Part shown: positions 1-10,662 of the stretch, one piece after another | How the letters are laid out: each line of letters begins with the position of its first letter | Numbering within the stretch: the first letter of the stretch is position 1 | Assembly (NCBI RefSeq): GCF_014395425.1 | Contig: NZ_CP060711.1 | Location: forward strand, 3,162,001 to 3,226,000 | Length of the DNA stretch: 64,000 bases | Direction: 5' to 3' | Origin: Thermomonas brevis | GTDB taxonomy: Bacteria > Pseudomonadota > Gammaproteobacteria > Xanthomonadales > Xanthomonadaceae | Made by a program: the position numbers and the translations under genes | Notes under the pieces: generated by a model | What the model was told of the DNA's origin: nothing | What the model saw: only the letters and a program-made list of their open reading frames with translations | Database searches by the model: none

Positions 1-2
1 TC

Positions 3-674
3 CCGAAGTTCGTCGACTGGTCGGTGGACCGCGAGGACCGCGTGCTCAAGGCGTTCGCGAAGTACTCCACGGTGCCGGTCATCAACATGGAGACCATCAC
101 CCATCCCTGCCAGGAACTGGCGCATGCGCTGGCCCTGCAGGAGCACTTCGGCACCAGCGACCTGCGCGGCCGGAAATACGTGCTGACCTGGACGTACCAC
201 CCGAAGCCGCTCAACACCGCCGTCGCCAACTCCGCGCTGACCATCGCCACCCGCATGGGCATGGACGTGACCCTGCTGTGCCCGACGCCGGAGTATGTGC
301 TGGACGAGCGCTACATCGGCTGGGCGAACGACAACGTCGCCGAGTCCGGCGGCTCGTTCCAGGTCAGCCACGACATCGAAAGCGCCTACCGCGGCGCCGA
401 CGTGGTCTATGCCAAGAGCTGGGGCGCGCTGCCGTACTTCGGCAACTGGGCGCCGGAAAAGCCCATCCGCGACCGGTACAAGCACTTCATCGTCGACGAA
501 GCCAAGATGGCGCTGACCGACAACGGCGTGTTCTCGCACTGCCTGCCGCTGCGCCGCAACGTCAAGGCGACCGACGCGGTGATGGATTCGCCCCGCTGCA
601 TCGCCATCGACGAGGCCGAGAACCGCCTGCACGTGCAGAAGGCGGTGATGGCCGCACTGATGAGGCAGGAGTGA
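3..674 (+). CDS. argF': N-acetylornithine carbamoyltransferase, 3' part (5' end outside window)
   Basis: C-terminal 223 residues of a carbamoyltransferase of the N-acetyl-L-ornithine type, which makes N-acetylcitrulline from carbamoyl phosphate and acetylornithine. The open frame runs through the window edge, so the start lies upstream; the xanthomonad enzyme is about 340 residues. The [16 protein letters not shown] motif near nt 537-584 is characteristic of the acetylornithine rather than the ornithine enzyme; the lysine in it corresponds to the one reported as carboxylated in the Xanthomonas campestris structure. The stop codon (672-674) lies inside the left arm of a long inverted repeat that fills the gap to argG. 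It heads an arginine cluster in which acetylcitrulline is deacetylated two genes later, which supports the assignment. Confidence 0.93.
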   Translation, partial: PKFVDWSVDREDRVLKAFAKYSTVPVINMETITHPCQELAHALALQEHFGTSDLRGRKYVLTWTYHPKPLNTAVANSALTIATRMGMDVTLLCPTPEYVLDERYIGWANDNVAESGGSFQVSHDIESAYRGADVVYAKSWGALPYFGNWAPEKPIRDRYKHFIVDEAKMALTDNGVFSHCLPLRRNVKATDAVMDSPRCIAIDEAENRLHVQKAVMAALMRQE

Positions 675-770
675 GCGGAGAGGAGTGAGGAGTGAGCGAA
701 AGCTCGCAACCTCGCTTCTTCCCCACCACCCTTGCCCTCCCTCACTTCTCACTCCTCTCCACTCACTCCT
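667..770. repeat. Long imperfect inverted repeat between argF' and argG
   Basis: A left arm at 667-695 (rich in GAGTGAG and GGAG) is mirrored by a right arm at 742-770 (rich in CTCACTCCTC) with only a few mismatches over 29 bases. The left arm overlaps the argF' stop, and the right arm ends 7 bases before the argG ATG. The same arm sequence recurs as a perfect 25-base inverted repeat at 34708-34795, so this is a dispersed intergenic element and not a private terminator. Confidence 0.8.
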
Positions 771-777
771 CGCCCCC

Positions 778-1980
778 ATGACCCCCAACGATTCCCGAGA
801 CATCGTCCTCGCCTTCTCCGGCGGCCTCGACACCAGCTTCTGCGTGCCCTACCTGAAGGAGCAGGGCTGGAACGTGCACACCGTGTTCGCCGACACCGGC
901 GGCGTGGACGCCGAGGAGCGCGCCACCATCGAGGCGCGCGCGGCCGAACTGGGCGTGGCCTCGCACGTCACCGTCGACGGCGGCCCGGCGATCTGGAGCG
1001 GCTTCGTCAAGCCGTTCGTCTGGGCCGGCGAGGGCTACCAGGGCCAGTACCCGCTGCTGGTGTCGGACCGCTACCTGATCGTCGATGCCGCACTGGCGCG
1101 GGCGAAGGAACTCGGCACCAACGCCATCGCCCACGGCTGCACCGGCATGGGCAACGACCAGGTGCGCTTCGACTTGGCGGTGAAGGCGAGCGGCGATTAC
1201 CGCATCGTCGCGCCGATCCGCGAAATCCAGAAACAGCACACTCAGACCCGCGCCTACGAACAGGCCTACCTGGAGGAGCGCGGCTTCGGCGTGCGCGCCA
1301 AGCAGAAGGCCTACACCATCAACGAGAACCTGCTGGGCGTGACCATGTCCGGCGGCGAGATCGACGCCTGGGAAGCGCCGGGCGAGGGCGCACGCGGCTG
1401 GTGCGCGCGCCGCGAGCACTGGCCGGCGGAGGCGCTGGAAGCGACGCTGCGCTTCGAGAACGGCGAGGCGGTGGCGCTGGACGGCCACGACCTGCCGGGC
1501 GAGAAGATCCTGGCCAAGCTCAACACCATGTTCGCCCAGTACGGCGTCGGCCGCGGCATGTACACCGGCGACACCACCATCGGCCTGAAGGGGCGGATCG
1601 TGTTCGAGGCACCGGGCCTGGCCGCGCTGCTGGCGGCGCATCGCGCGCTGGAGGAGGCGGTGCTGTCCAAGCAGCAGAACCGCTTCAAGCCCGAGGTGGG
1701 GCGCAAGTGGGTGGAGCTGGTCTACGAGGGCTTCTTCCACGATCCGCTGAAGGCAGACCTGGAGGCGTTCCTGGCGTCCTCGCAGCGCACCGTCAACGGC
1801 GAGGTCGTGCTGCGCACCAACGGCGGGCGCGTCGACGCCATCGCGGTGCGCTCGAAGCACCTCCTCAACAGCAAGGGCGCCACCTACGCGCAGAGCGCGG
1901 ACTGGGGCGTGGAAGAGGCCGAGGGCTTCATCAAGCTGTTCGGGATGAGCAGCACGTTGTGGGCCGAGGTGAACCGCTGA
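778..1980 (+). CDS. argG: Argininosuccinate synthase
   Basis: 400 residues, normal length. Condenses citrulline and aspartate with ATP to argininosuccinate in the cytoplasm. The N-type ATP pyrophosphatase P-loop AFSGGLDTS is at residues 12-20, and [13 protein letters not shown] follows near residue 118. An in-frame GTG exists upstream at 685, but it lies inside the inverted repeat and would add about 31 low-complexity residues, so the ATG at 778 is preferred. No Shine-Dalgarno sequence is visible before this ATG because the repeat arm occupies that space; translation may depend on coupling or on hairpin folding. Second gene of the arginine cluster. Confidence 0.96.
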   Translation: MTPNDSRDIVLAFSGGLDTSFCVPYLKEQGWNVHTVFADTGGVDAEERATIEARAAELGVASHVTVDGGPAIWSGFVKPFVWAGEGYQGQYPLLVSDRYLIVDAALARAKELGTNAIAHGCTGMGNDQVRFDLAVKASGDYRIVAPIREIQKQHTQTRAYEQAYLEERGFGVRAKQKAYTINENLLGVTMSGGEIDAWEAPGEGARGWCARREHWPAEALEATLRFENGEAVALDGHDLPGEKILAKLNTMFAQYGVGRGMYTGDTTIGLKGRIVFEAPGLAALLAAHRALEEAVLSKQQNRFKPEVGRKWVELVYEGFFHDPLKADLEAFLASSQRTVNGEVVLRTNGGRVDAIAVRSKHLLNSKGATYAQSADWGVEEAEGFIKLFGMSSTLWAEVNR

Positions 1981-1984
1981 GGCT

Positions 1985-2067
1985 GTCATTCCCGCGAAGG
2001 CGGGAATCCAGCGTCTGGATTTTCAAGTCACAGCCAAGAGCTGGATCCCCGCCTTCGCGGGGATGAC
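1985..2067. repeat. REP-like palindrome pair (argG-argE' gap)
   Basis: Two inverted copies of an intergenic palindrome (GTCATTCCCGCGAAGGCGGG at 1985-2004, and its mirror CCCCGCCTTCGCGGGGATGA within 2046-2065), separated by about 30 bases. Each half is itself a hairpin. Related copies occur at 22788, 28914 and 40381 in this window. The pair fills the argG-argE' spacer and ends about 20 bases before the argE' start. Confidence 0.85.
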
Positions 2068-2087
2068 GAGCAAGAGCGAACTTGTAC

Positions 2088-3173
2088 ATGCTTGATGACC
2101 TTCTCCGCCACCTCGAAGCGCTGGTGTCCTTCGACACCCGCAACCCGCCGCGCCTGATCGGCACCGGCGGCATCTTCGACTACATCCGCGCGCAGCTGCC
2201 GGACTTCCGCATCGACGTCGCCGATCACGGCGACGGCGCGGTCTCGCTGCTGGCCGTGCGCGGCAATCCGCGCCGCGTGTTCAACGTGCATCTGGACACG
2301 GTGCCGTCGTCCGAGGCGTGGGACGCCGATCCGTTCGCGCTGCGGGTGATGCAGGACCGCGCCATCGGTCTCGGTGCCTGCGACATCAAGGGCGCGGCGG
2401 CCGGGCTGATCGCCGCGGCCAACGCGACTTCGGGCGATGCCGCGTTCCTGTTTTCGTCCGACGAAGAAGCCAACGATCCGCGCTGCATCGCCGCCTTCCT
2501 GTCCGGCAATCATGGCTTTTCCGAAGCGATCATCGCCGAGCCGACCCGCTGCGAAGCGGTGCTGGCGCATCGCGGGATCAGTTCGGTGCTGCTGAAGTTC
2601 AAGGGCGAGGCCGGACACGCGTCCGGCGCCAACGCGATGAACGCCAACGCGCTGCACCAGGCGATGCGCTGGGGCGCGAACGCGCTGGCGCTGGTCGAGG
2701 GCGAGGCGGAGGCGCGTTTCGGCGGACTGGCCGGGCTGCGCTTCAACATCGGCAAGGTCGAGGGCGGCATCAAGGCGAACGTGATCGCACCCAGCGCCGA
2801 GGTGCGCTTCGGCTTCCGGCCGCTGCCGTCGCACGACATCGATACGCTGCATGCGCGCCTCGAAGCCTGCGCCGCGATCGGCGCGCTGGAGCGTTACGAG
2901 GAAACCTTCCGCGGCCCGTCGCTGCCCGGCGGCGACGCCACCACCGCCGAGGAACGCCGGCAGGCGGCGCACGCCCTCGCCGGGAGCCTCGGCCTGCCGA
3001 TCGGCAACGCCGTCGACTTCTGGACCGAAGCCTCGCTGTTCTCGCAAGCCGGCCTGACCGCCTTCGTCTACGGCCCCGGCGACATCGCGCAGGCGCACAC
3101 CGCCGGCGAGTTCGTGCTGCTCGACCAGCTGCAGCGCTACGCCGAGTCCATCACCCGCATCCTTGGAACCTGA
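2088..3173 (+). CDS. argE': N-acetylcitrulline deacetylase (M20 family)
   Basis: 361 residues from the ATG at 2088; a TTG two codons upstream (2082) is an equally possible start. A zinc aminoacylase of the ArgE/DapE (M20) family that hydrolyses N-acetylcitrulline to citrulline and acetate. Visible metal and catalytic residues: HLD at 68-70, GACDIKG with D99, SSDEEAND with E126/E127, AEPT with E151, and a C-terminal AQAHTAG with H337. Assignment to acetylcitrulline rather than acetylornithine rests on context: an acetylornithine carbamoyltransferase upstream, no canonical argE/argJ, and the known xanthomonad order. The NAGS-kinase gene starts 7 bases after its stop. Confidence 0.9.
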   Translation: MLDDLLRHLEALVSFDTRNPPRLIGTGGIFDYIRAQLPDFRIDVADHGDGAVSLLAVRGNPRRVFNVHLDTVPSSEAWDADPFALRVMQDRAIGLGACDIKGAAAGLIAAANATSGDAAFLFSSDEEANDPRCIAAFLSGNHGFSEAIIAEPTRCEAVLAHRGISSVLLKFKGEAGHASGANAMNANALHQAMRWGANALALVEGEAEARFGGLAGLRFNIGKVEGGIKANVIAPSAEVRFGFRPLPSHDIDTLHARLEACAAIGALERYEETFRGPSLPGGDATTAEERRQAAHALAGSLGLPIGNAVDFWTEASLFSQAGLTAFVYGPGDIAQAHTAGEFVLLDQLQRYAESITRILGT

Positions 3174-3179
3174 TCCCCC

Positions 3180-4522
3180 GTGACCCCGACCCTCAACCCG
3201 CAGGCCATCCACGACCCGCAGACCCGCCAGACCATCGTGCGGCTGCTGTCCAGCATGGGCAGCGCGAAGGAAATCAGTCAGTACCTCAAGCGCTTCTCGC
3301 AGCTCGACGCGGCGCGCTTCGCCGTGGTCAAGGTGGGCGGCGCGGTGCTGCGCGACGATCTCGACGCGCTGGTGTCCTCGCTGGCGTTCCTGCAGGACGT
3401 GGGCCTGACGCCCATCGTCATCCACGGCGCCGGCCCGCAGCTCGACGTGGAGCTGGCCGCCGCCGGCATCGTCAAGCAGACCATCGACGGCCTGCGCGTG
3501 ACCTCGCCGGAAGCGCTCGCCATCGTGCGCCGCGTGTTCCATGCGCAGAACCTGAAGCTGGTGGAAGCCTTGCAGGCCGCCGATGCGCGCGCCACCAGCA
3601 TCGTCAGCGGGGTGTTCGAGGCCGATTACCTCGACCGCGAGCGCTACGGACTGGTGGGCGAAGTGAAGCGCGTCGACCTGGCGCCGATCCAGGCCAGCCT
3701 GCAGTCCGGTTCGATCCCGGTGATCGCCTCGCTGGGCGAAACCGTCGGCGGGCAGATCCTCAACGTCAACGCCGACTTCGCCGCCAACGAACTGGTGCAG
3801 GTGCTGCAGCCGTACAAGATCGTGTTCCTGACCGGCACCGGCGGGCTGCTGGACGCCGACGGCAAGGTGATCGATTCGATCAACCTGTCCACCGAATACG
3901 AGCACCTGATGCAGCAGCCGTGGATCGAAGGCGGCATGCGGGTGAAGATCGAGCAGATCAAGGACCTGCTGGACGGGCTGCCGCAGGCGTCGTCGGTGTC
4001 GATCACCCGGCCGGACGAACTGGCGAAGGAACTGTTCACCCACAAGGGCTCGGGCACGCTGGTGCGGCGCGGCGAGCGCGTGCTGGAGGCCGGCGACTGG
4101 AGCGCGTTCGACCTGCCGCGGCTGCGCGGGCTGATCGAATCCGCGTTCGGGCGCAAGCTGCTGCCGGATTACTTCGACACGACGAAGCTGCATCGCGCCT
4201 ACGTCAGCGAGCACTACCGCGCGGCGGTGATCCTCACCCAGGAGGACGCGGGCGTGTACCTGGACAAGTTCGCGGTGCTGGACGAGGCGCAGGGGGAGGG
4301 CCTGGGCCGCGCGGTCTGGCAGGTGATGCGCGAGCAGAACCCGGCGCTGTTCTGGCGTTCGCGCCACGGCAACCCGGTCAACGCGTTCTACTACGCCGAA
4401 TCCGACGGCTGCATCAAGCGGGAGAAGTGGAAGGTGTACTGGTACGGCGACGCCGATTTCTCCCGCATCGAACGCTACGTGGCGCTGTGCGCGCAGCGGC
4501 CGGCGACGCTGGAGGAGCCGAA

Positions 4523-4526
<4 letters not shown>
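3180..4526 (+). CDS. argB: Bifunctional N-acetylglutamate synthase / acetylglutamate kinase
   Basis: 448 residues starting at GTG. The N-terminal amino-acid-kinase domain (about 60-290; [11 protein letters not shown], then HGAGPQLD) phosphorylates N-acetylglutamate. The C-terminal GNAT-like domain (about 300-445; [15 protein letters not shown] acetyl-CoA loop) makes N-acetylglutamate from glutamate and acetyl-CoA. This fusion is the vertebrate-like NAGS-K arrangement known in Xanthomonas and replaces separate argA and argB. In characterised members arginine inhibits it; that is family knowledge, not visible here. Its stop overlaps the argC start, so the two are translationally coupled. Confidence 0.95.
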
Positions 4527-5470
<944 letters not shown>

Positions 5471-5480
5471 TTTTGAGTTC

Positions 5481-5645
5481 TTCTCCTTCGGGAGAGGTTG
5501 GGGCGCGTGCAATGCCACCGGGTTCGCCGAACCCTCATCCGCCCTTCGGGCACATACACTCGGCACATCCCTGTGCCTCGCCCTGCGGGCGGCTGGCGCC
5601 GTGCAAATCGGCAATCCTGCCGATTTGTCTCCCGAAGGGAGAAGG
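5481..5645. repeat. Intergenic repeat with nested hairpins (argC-argH)
   Basis: The spacer starts with TTCTCCTTCGGGAGAGG (5481-5497) and ends with the near-mirror TCTCCCGAAGGGAGAAGG (5628-5645), closing a large imperfect hairpin. Inside is a perfect 10-base-pair stem CAAATCGGCA/TGCCGATTTG at 5604-5627 with an ATCC loop. The block containing CCGAACCCTCATCCG (about 5528) recurs in reverse orientation near 42130, so this is a dispersed intergenic element. Confidence 0.75.
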
Positions 5646-5668
5646 AAAAACAAGTTTTGGAGGCGTGG

Positions 5669-6961
5669 ATGTCCGACCTGCTTTGGCAAAAACCCGGCGT
5701 CGCCGTCGATGCGCAGATCCAGGCGTTCCTGGCCGGCGACGACGTGCTGCTGGACCGCGAGTTCTTCCTGCACGACATCGCCGCCAGCGCCGCGCACGCG
5801 GAGGGCCTGCACCGCATCGGCATCCTCGGCGGCGACGAGCTGGGCGGGCTGAAGCGCGAGCTGGCGACGCTGGCGGAGGACTTCCGCAACGGCGATTTCG
5901 TCCTCGACGAGCGCTACGAGGACGGCCATTCCGCCATCGAGGCGCGCCTGACCGAGCGGCTGGGCGATGCAGGCCGCAAGATCCACACCGGCCGCAGCCG
6001 CAACGACCAGGTGCTGGTCGCGACGCGGCTGTGGCTGAAGGAGAAGCTGGCGCGGGTGGCGCAACTTTCGCGCGAGATCGCCAGGGTCGCGCTGGATCGC
6101 GCCGAGGCGGAAAAGGATCTGCCGGTTCCCGGCTACACCCACGTCCAGCGCGCCGTCGTTTCGTCGGCCGGCATGTGGTGGGCGGGCTGGGCCGAGGCCT
6201 TCATCGACGATGCGATCCGCGCCGCCGACACGCTGCGGCTGGTCGACGCCAATCCGCTCGGCACCGCCGCCGGCTACGGCGTGAACCTGCGGCTCGACCG
6301 CGAGCACACCACGCAGGTGCTGGGCTTCGCGCGCATGCAGGTGTCGCCGATCTACGCGCAGCTCTCGCGCGGCAAGTTCGAGCTGGCCGCGCTGGAAGCG
6401 CTGGGCAGTGCCACGCTCGACCTGCGCCGCATCGCCTGGGACCTGTCGCTGTTCACCAGCACCGAGTTCGGTTTCGTCGCATTGCCGGCGCAGTACACCA
6501 CCGGCTCATCGATCATGCCGAACAAGCGCAATCCCGACGTGATCGAACTGATGCGCGCGACCCACGCCAGCGTGGCCGCCGCGCGCACTGAGATCGAACA
6601 GCTGCTGTCGCTGCCGTCCGGCTACCACCGCGACCTGCAGGCGTCGAAGGGCGCGATCTTCCACGGCTTCGGCCGCGGCCTGGCCGCGCTGGAGTTGCTG
6701 CCGGCGCTGCTGGCGAACCTGGAGTGGCGCGAGGACAGGCTGCGCGCGGCCATCGATTCTGGCATGTACGCCACCGACGTGGCGGTGGAAGCCGCGATCG
6801 CCGGCGTGCCGTTCCGCGAGGCCTACAAGGCCGCGGCGGCGAGCAGCGACACGGCCGGGCAGGGACGCACGCCGGAGGGTTCGCTGGCCGCGCGCACCTC
6901 TCCCGGCGCCGCCGCCGACCTGCGGCTGGACGCGCTGCGCGCGCGCTGGGAGGCGCTGTGA
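5669..6961 (+). CDS. argH: Argininosuccinate lyase
   Basis: 430 residues, starting at ATG 5669 with GGAG 6 bases upstream. Cleaves argininosuccinate to arginine and fumarate, the last step of the pathway. A fumarase/aspartase-superfamily protein: [10 protein letters not shown] near residues 107-116, [10 protein letters not shown] near 153, and the [13 protein letters not shown] signature near residue 280. The C-terminus diverges from the E. coli type ([18 protein letters not shown]), and the protein is a little shorter than the usual 450-460 residues. The last codons overlap the GTG of the small gene that follows. Confidence 0.95.
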   Translation: MSDLLWQKPGVAVDAQIQAFLAGDDVLLDREFFLHDIAASAAHAEGLHRIGILGGDELGGLKRELATLAEDFRNGDFVLDERYEDGHSAIEARLTERLGDAGRKIHTGRSRNDQVLVATRLWLKEKLARVAQLSREIARVALDRAEAEKDLPVPGYTHVQRAVVSSAGMWWAGWAEAFIDDAIRAADTLRLVDANPLGTAAGYGVNLRLDREHTTQVLGFARMQVSPIYAQLSRGKFELAALEALGSATLDLRRIAWDLSLFTSTEFGFVALPAQYTTGSSIMPNKRNPDVIELMRATHASVAAARTEIEQLLSLPSGYHRDLQASKGAIFHGFGRGLAALELLPALLANLEWREDRLRAAIDSGMYATDVAVEAAIAGVPFREAYKAAAASSDTAGQGRTPEGSLAARTSPGAAADLRLDALRARWEAL

Positions 6962-7227
6962 GCGCCGCGGTCGTGCGCCATCTGGTGCTGGTGATGCGCC
7001 GGCCCGGCTTCGACGCCGGCCTGCTGCCCGCGCATGCCGCCTTCCTCGACGAACTGCGCGCGCGCGGCGTGCTGGAGACCAGCGGTGGTTTCGCCGACCG
7101 CAGCGGCGGCGCCTACCTGCTGCGCGGCATCGCCGACGTGGAGGAAGCGCGCAGGATCGCGATGTCCGATCCGCTGGCGATCCACGGCGCATCAAGCATC
7201 GTCGTCCACGAGTGGCACACGCGCTGA
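6958..7227 (+). CDS. YciI-like (YCII domain) protein
   Basis: 89 residues, starting at a GTG that overlaps the argH stop by 4 bases. The pattern [12 protein letters not shown], then [19 protein letters not shown], then [15 protein letters not shown] fits the ferredoxin-like YCII fold with a conserved HxxF/L core. No enzymatic role is established for most members. It sits between argH and proB with a 3-base gap to proB and is presumably co-transcribed. Placement within arginine/proline genes suggests an accessory or proofreading function, but this is speculative. Confidence 0.75.
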   Translation: MSAAVVRHLVLVMRRPGFDAGLLPAHAAFLDELRARGVLETSGGFADRSGGAYLLRGIADVEEARRIAMSDPLAIHGASSIVVHEWHTR

Positions 7228-7230
7228 GTC

Positions 7231-8412
7231 ATGGACGCCCACGCCTTCCCCGCGCAAGCCCTGCCGCCGTGGAGGCGCGCGGTGCTCAAGGTCGGCAGCA
7301 GCCTGCTGGCGGCCGATGGTGGCGGCCTGAGCCCGCGCTTCGCGCTGGGGCTGGCGCAGTTCGTGCTGGCCAGCCTGCAGGCCGGGCGCGAGGTGGTGAT
7401 CGTGTCGTCCGGCGCGGTCGCGGCCGGGCGCGCGGTGCTGCCGAAGGCCGGCAACGCCGCGTCAACGATGGCGGCCAAGCAGGCGCTGGCGGCGCTGGGG
7501 CAGGGCCAGCTGATCGCGCTGTGGCAGCGCTTCTTCGAGCGCCCGGTGGCGCAGGTGCTGCTGACCCACGACGACCTGCGCAACCGCCGCCGCTACCTCA
7601 ACGCGCGCGCCGCGCTGCTGGAACTGCTGCGCCTCGGCGCGCTGCCGGTGGTCAACGAGAACGACACGGTGGCGGTGGACGAGCTCAAGCTGGGCGACAA
7701 CGACAACCTCGCCGCGGCCATCGCCTCGCTGGTCGAGGCCGACCTGCTGCTGATCGCCACCGACATCGCCGGCCTCTACAGCGGCCATCCCGTGCGCGAT
7801 CCGGAAGCGCGGCCCGTCGTTCGCGTCGAAGCCGTCACGCCGGCCGTGCTGGCGATGGCGGGAGAGGCCGGCGCGCTCGGCACCGGCGGCATGCGCACCA
7901 AGCTGGAGGCGGCGGCCAAGGCGGCCACCGCCGGCATTGCCACCGCGCTGTTCAGCGGGCGCGACGCCGCCGCCGTGGCGGCGCTGGGGCAGGGCATCCT
8001 GCACGGCACCCTGGTCGATGCGCAGGGCAATCGCCTGAGCGCGCGCAAGCAGTGGCTGCGGCACGCGCCGGCGGCGGGCCAGCTTGCGATCGACGAGGGC
8101 GCGCGCGCGGCGCTGCTGCGCGGCGCCTCGCTGCTGCCGGGCGGCGTGCGCGCGGTGCGCGGTGATTTCCGGCGCGGCGACGTGGTGGAAGTACGCGCGA
8201 CCGACGGCGCGGCATTGGCGCGCGGGCTGGCGCAGTACAGCGCGCAGGACGGCGCGCGCATCGTCGGCCGCCACAGCCGCGAGATCGAAGCGGTGCTCGG
8301 CTTCCGCTACGACGAAGCGATGATCCACCGCGACGACCTCGTCCTGCTGCACGCTGCCGGCCATCCGGCCGTCGAACCGCACGGCGAAACGAACGGAGAA
8401 ACCACGGCATGA
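7231..8412 (+). CDS. proB: Glutamate 5-kinase
   Basis: 393 residues. Phosphorylates glutamate, first step of proline synthesis. The amino-acid-kinase domain covers about 15-260: [43 protein letters not shown] and [14 protein letters not shown]-terminal PUA domain (about 285-360) resembles that of E. coli ProB, where it contributes to feedback control by proline. The stop overlaps the proA start by 4 bases (ATGA), the usual proBA coupling. Confidence 0.96.
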   Translation: MDAHAFPAQALPPWRRAVLKVGSSLLAADGGGLSPRFALGLAQFVLASLQAGREVVIVSSGAVAAGRAVLPKAGNAASTMAAKQALAALGQGQLIALWQRFFERPVAQVLLTHDDLRNRRRYLNARAALLELLRLGALPVVNENDTVAVDELKLGDNDNLAAAIASLVEADLLLIATDIAGLYSGHPVRDPEARPVVRVEAVTPAVLAMAGEAGALGTGGMRTKLEAAAKAATAGIATALFSGRDAAAVAALGQGILHGTLVDAQGNRLSARKQWLRHAPAAGQLAIDEGARAALLRGASLLPGGVRAVRGDFRRGDVVEVRATDGAALARGLAQYSAQDGARIVGRHSREIEAVLGFRYDEAMIHRDDLVLLHAAGHPAVEPHGETNGETTA

Positions 8413-9677
8413 GCGGTTACGTCCGGAATTTGGCGCAGGCCGCGCGTGCGGCGCAGGCGGCCATCGCGGCCGCCGACGCTTCGACCCGGCACGCGCTGCT
8501 GGAAGGCATGGCCGACCGGTTGCTGGCCGGGCAGGACGCGATCCTCGAAGCGAATGCCGGCGACCTGGAGCGCGCGCGACAGGGTGGCGCGGGCAAGGCG
8601 ACCCTGGATCGCCTCGCGCTGAATCCGGAGCGCGTGCGCGGCATGGCCGAGGCGCTGCGCGAAGTGGCCGCGCAGGCCGATCCGCTCGGCGAGGTCTCCC
8701 GCAGCGACGTGCGTCCCAACGGCATCCGCATCGAACGCCAGCGCATCCCGCTGGGACTGGTGGCGATGATCTACGAGGCGCGCCCGAACGTGACCGCCGA
8801 AGCCGCGGCGCTGTGCCTGAAGGCCGGCAACGCGGTGCTGCTGCGCGGCGGCTCCGAGGCGGCGGCCAGCAACGCCGCCATCGCAGCCTGCCTGCACGCG
8901 GCGCTGCGCGACGCCGGATTGCCGGAAGCGGCGGTGTCGCTGGTCGCCGACACCGCGCGCGAGCACGTGCTGGAACTGCTGCAACTCACCGACCTGATCG
9001 ACCTCGCCATCCCGCGCGGCGGCGAGAGCCTGATCCGCTTCGTCGCCGAGCACGCGCGCGTGCCGGTCATCAAACACTACAAGGGCGTCTGCCACCTGTA
9101 CGTGGACCGCGCCGCCGACGTCGACCTCGCGCTCGGCCTGCTGGTGGACGGCAAGGCGTCGCGGCCCGGCGTGTGCAACGCGCTGGAAACCCTGCTGGTG
9201 CATCGCGATGTCGCCGATGCCTTCCTGCCGCGGGCGCTGGCCGCGCTGAAGGCGCGCGGGGTGGAGGTGCGCGGCGATGCCGGCGTACGCGCTTTCGACG
9301 CCGCCCTCGCGCCGGCGACGGAGGACGACTACGCCGCCGAGTTCCTCGACCTGGTCATCGCCGCGAAGCTGGTCGCCGGCCTGCCGGAAGCGCTGGCGCA
9401 CATCGCCCGCTTCGGCTCCGACCACACCGAGGTCATCGCCACCGCCGATCCCGCCGCGGCCGACGCCTTCGTGCGCGCGGTGCGCAGCTCGGCGGTGATG
9501 GTCAACGCCTCGTCGCGCTTCAACGACGGCGGCCAGCTCGGCCTCGGCGCGGAAATCGGCATCTCCACCACCCGCCTGCACGCCTACGGGCCAATGGGCG
9601 TGGAGGCGCTGACCATCGAGCGCTTCGTGGTGCGCGGCGAGGGGCAGGTGCGGCACCCGGAATCGCGCGCGGGCTGA
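8409..9677 (+). CDS. proA: Glutamate-5-semialdehyde dehydrogenase (gamma-glutamyl phosphate reductase)
   Basis: 422 residues, normal for ProA. NADPH-dependent reduction of glutamyl 5-phosphate from ProB. An aldehyde-dehydrogenase-fold enzyme with [16 protein letters not shown] near residues 116-131, the [10 protein letters not shown] loop and the catalytic cysteine in [14 protein letters not shown] near residue 258. Last gene of the arginine/proline run; it converges on motB with only 16 bases between the stops. Confidence 0.96.
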   Translation: MSGYVRNLAQAARAAQAAIAAADASTRHALLEGMADRLLAGQDAILEANAGDLERARQGGAGKATLDRLALNPERVRGMAEALREVAAQADPLGEVSRSDVRPNGIRIERQRIPLGLVAMIYEARPNVTAEAAALCLKAGNAVLLRGGSEAAASNAAIAACLHAALRDAGLPEAAVSLVADTAREHVLELLQLTDLIDLAIPRGGESLIRFVAEHARVPVIKHYKGVCHLYVDRAADVDLALGLLVDGKASRPGVCNALETLLVHRDVADAFLPRALAALKARGVEVRGDAGVRAFDAALAPATEDDYAAEFLDLVIAAKLVAGLPEALAHIARFGSDHTEVIATADPAAADAFVRAVRSSAVMVNASSRFNDGGQLGLGAEIGISTTRLHAYGPMGVEALTIERFVVRGEGQVRHPESRAG

Positions 9678-9693
9678 CCCGCGCGACGCGCGA

Positions 9694-10659
9694 TCAGTTG
9701 GCGGCCTGCGTCGCCACCGCAGCGGGAGAGGGCGCGGACGCGGCCGGCTGCGCCGCGGCGGCAGCGGCCACCGGTACGGGCAGGCTTTCGCTCTGGCCCA
9801 GCGCAGCATCCTCCGCTTCCTTGCTCATCACCACGATGCTGATGCGGCGGTTGATCGGGTTGAGCGGGTTCTGCCGGTCGAACAGCACCGCCGCGCCGAA
9901 GCCGACCACGCGCGCCACCTTGGCCGCGTCCATCCCGCCTTCCAGCAGCGCGCGGCGCGCGGCGTTGGCGCGGTCGGCGCTCAGTTCCCAGTTGCTGTAA
10001 CCGAAGCGGCTGGCGTAGTTGGCGGTGTCGGTATGCCCGGCGATGCTGACCCGGTTGGGCACGCGGTTCACGAAGCCGGCGATCTCGTGGAGGATGCCCA
10101 CCGTGTAGGGCATCAGCTTGGCGCTGCCGAGGTCGAACATCGGCCGGTTCTGCTTGTCCACGATCTGGATGCGCAGCCCTTCCGGGGTGATGTCCAGCAG
10201 CAGCTGGTCCTTGAACGGTTCCAGCGCCTGGCTCTTGTCGATGGCTTCCTTCAGGTCCTGCATCAGCTGTTCCAGCCGCTGCCGGTCCTGCTGGCGCTTC
10301 TCCGCCTCGTTCTGCTGGTCGCCGGGATCGCGAGTGAACTCCTTGCCCGGTCCCTTCGGCAGCTCCATCGTGCCGCCCAGCTTGATCATCGAATTGCTGG
10401 CGCCGCCGGGGCCGTTCATGCCCGGCGACGGCGCGGGGCTGGTGCCCTTCATCGGGCTGGGGTTCTTGAAGTAGTCGGAAATGGCCTCGCGCTGCTTGGT
10501 GGTCAGCGCGCCGACCAGCCACATCACCAGGAAGAACGCCATCATCGCGGTGACGAAGTCGGCGTAGGCCACTTTCCACGAGCCGCCGTGGTGGCCGCCG
10601 CCCTGGATCTTCTTGACCCGCCTGACGATGACCGTGGGTTTGTCGTCCTTGCCGGCCAT
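9694..10659 (-). CDS. motB: Flagellar motor stator protein MotB
   Basis: 321 residues. A short basic cytoplasmic segment (1-28) precedes a single membrane helix (about 31-52), with D34 in the YADFVTAMMAF motif at the place of the proton-binding aspartate of MotB. A Pro/Gly-rich linker follows, then an OmpA-like peptidoglycan-binding domain (about 150-285; SIAGHTDTANYA, ELSADRANAARR). A Pro/Ala tail ends the protein. With MotA it forms the proton-driven stator anchored to peptidoglycan. It starts 3 bases after the motA stop. Confidence 0.95.
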   Translation of the reverse strand: MAGKDDKPTVIVRRVKKIQGGGHHGGSWKVAYADFVTAMMAFFLVMWLVGALTTKQREAISDYFKNPSPMKGTSPAPSPGMNGPGGASNSMIKLGGTMELPKGPGKEFTRDPGDQQNEAEKRQQDRQRLEQLMQDLKEAIDKSQALEPFKDQLLLDITPEGLRIQIVDKQNRPMFDLGSAKLMPYTVGILHEIAGFVNRVPNRVSIAGHTDTANYASRFGYSNWELSADRANAARRALLEGGMDAAKVARVVGFGAAVLFDRQNPLNPINRRISIVVMSKEAEDAALGQSESLPVPVAAAAAAQPAASAPSPAAVATQAAN

Positions 10660-10662
10660 GGC

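Noticed and set aside
2318..4520. Long plus-strand frame preceding argC
   Set aside because: Only the part from 4523 matches a family (ArgC); the rest is an Arg/Ala-rich shadow of argE' and argB.
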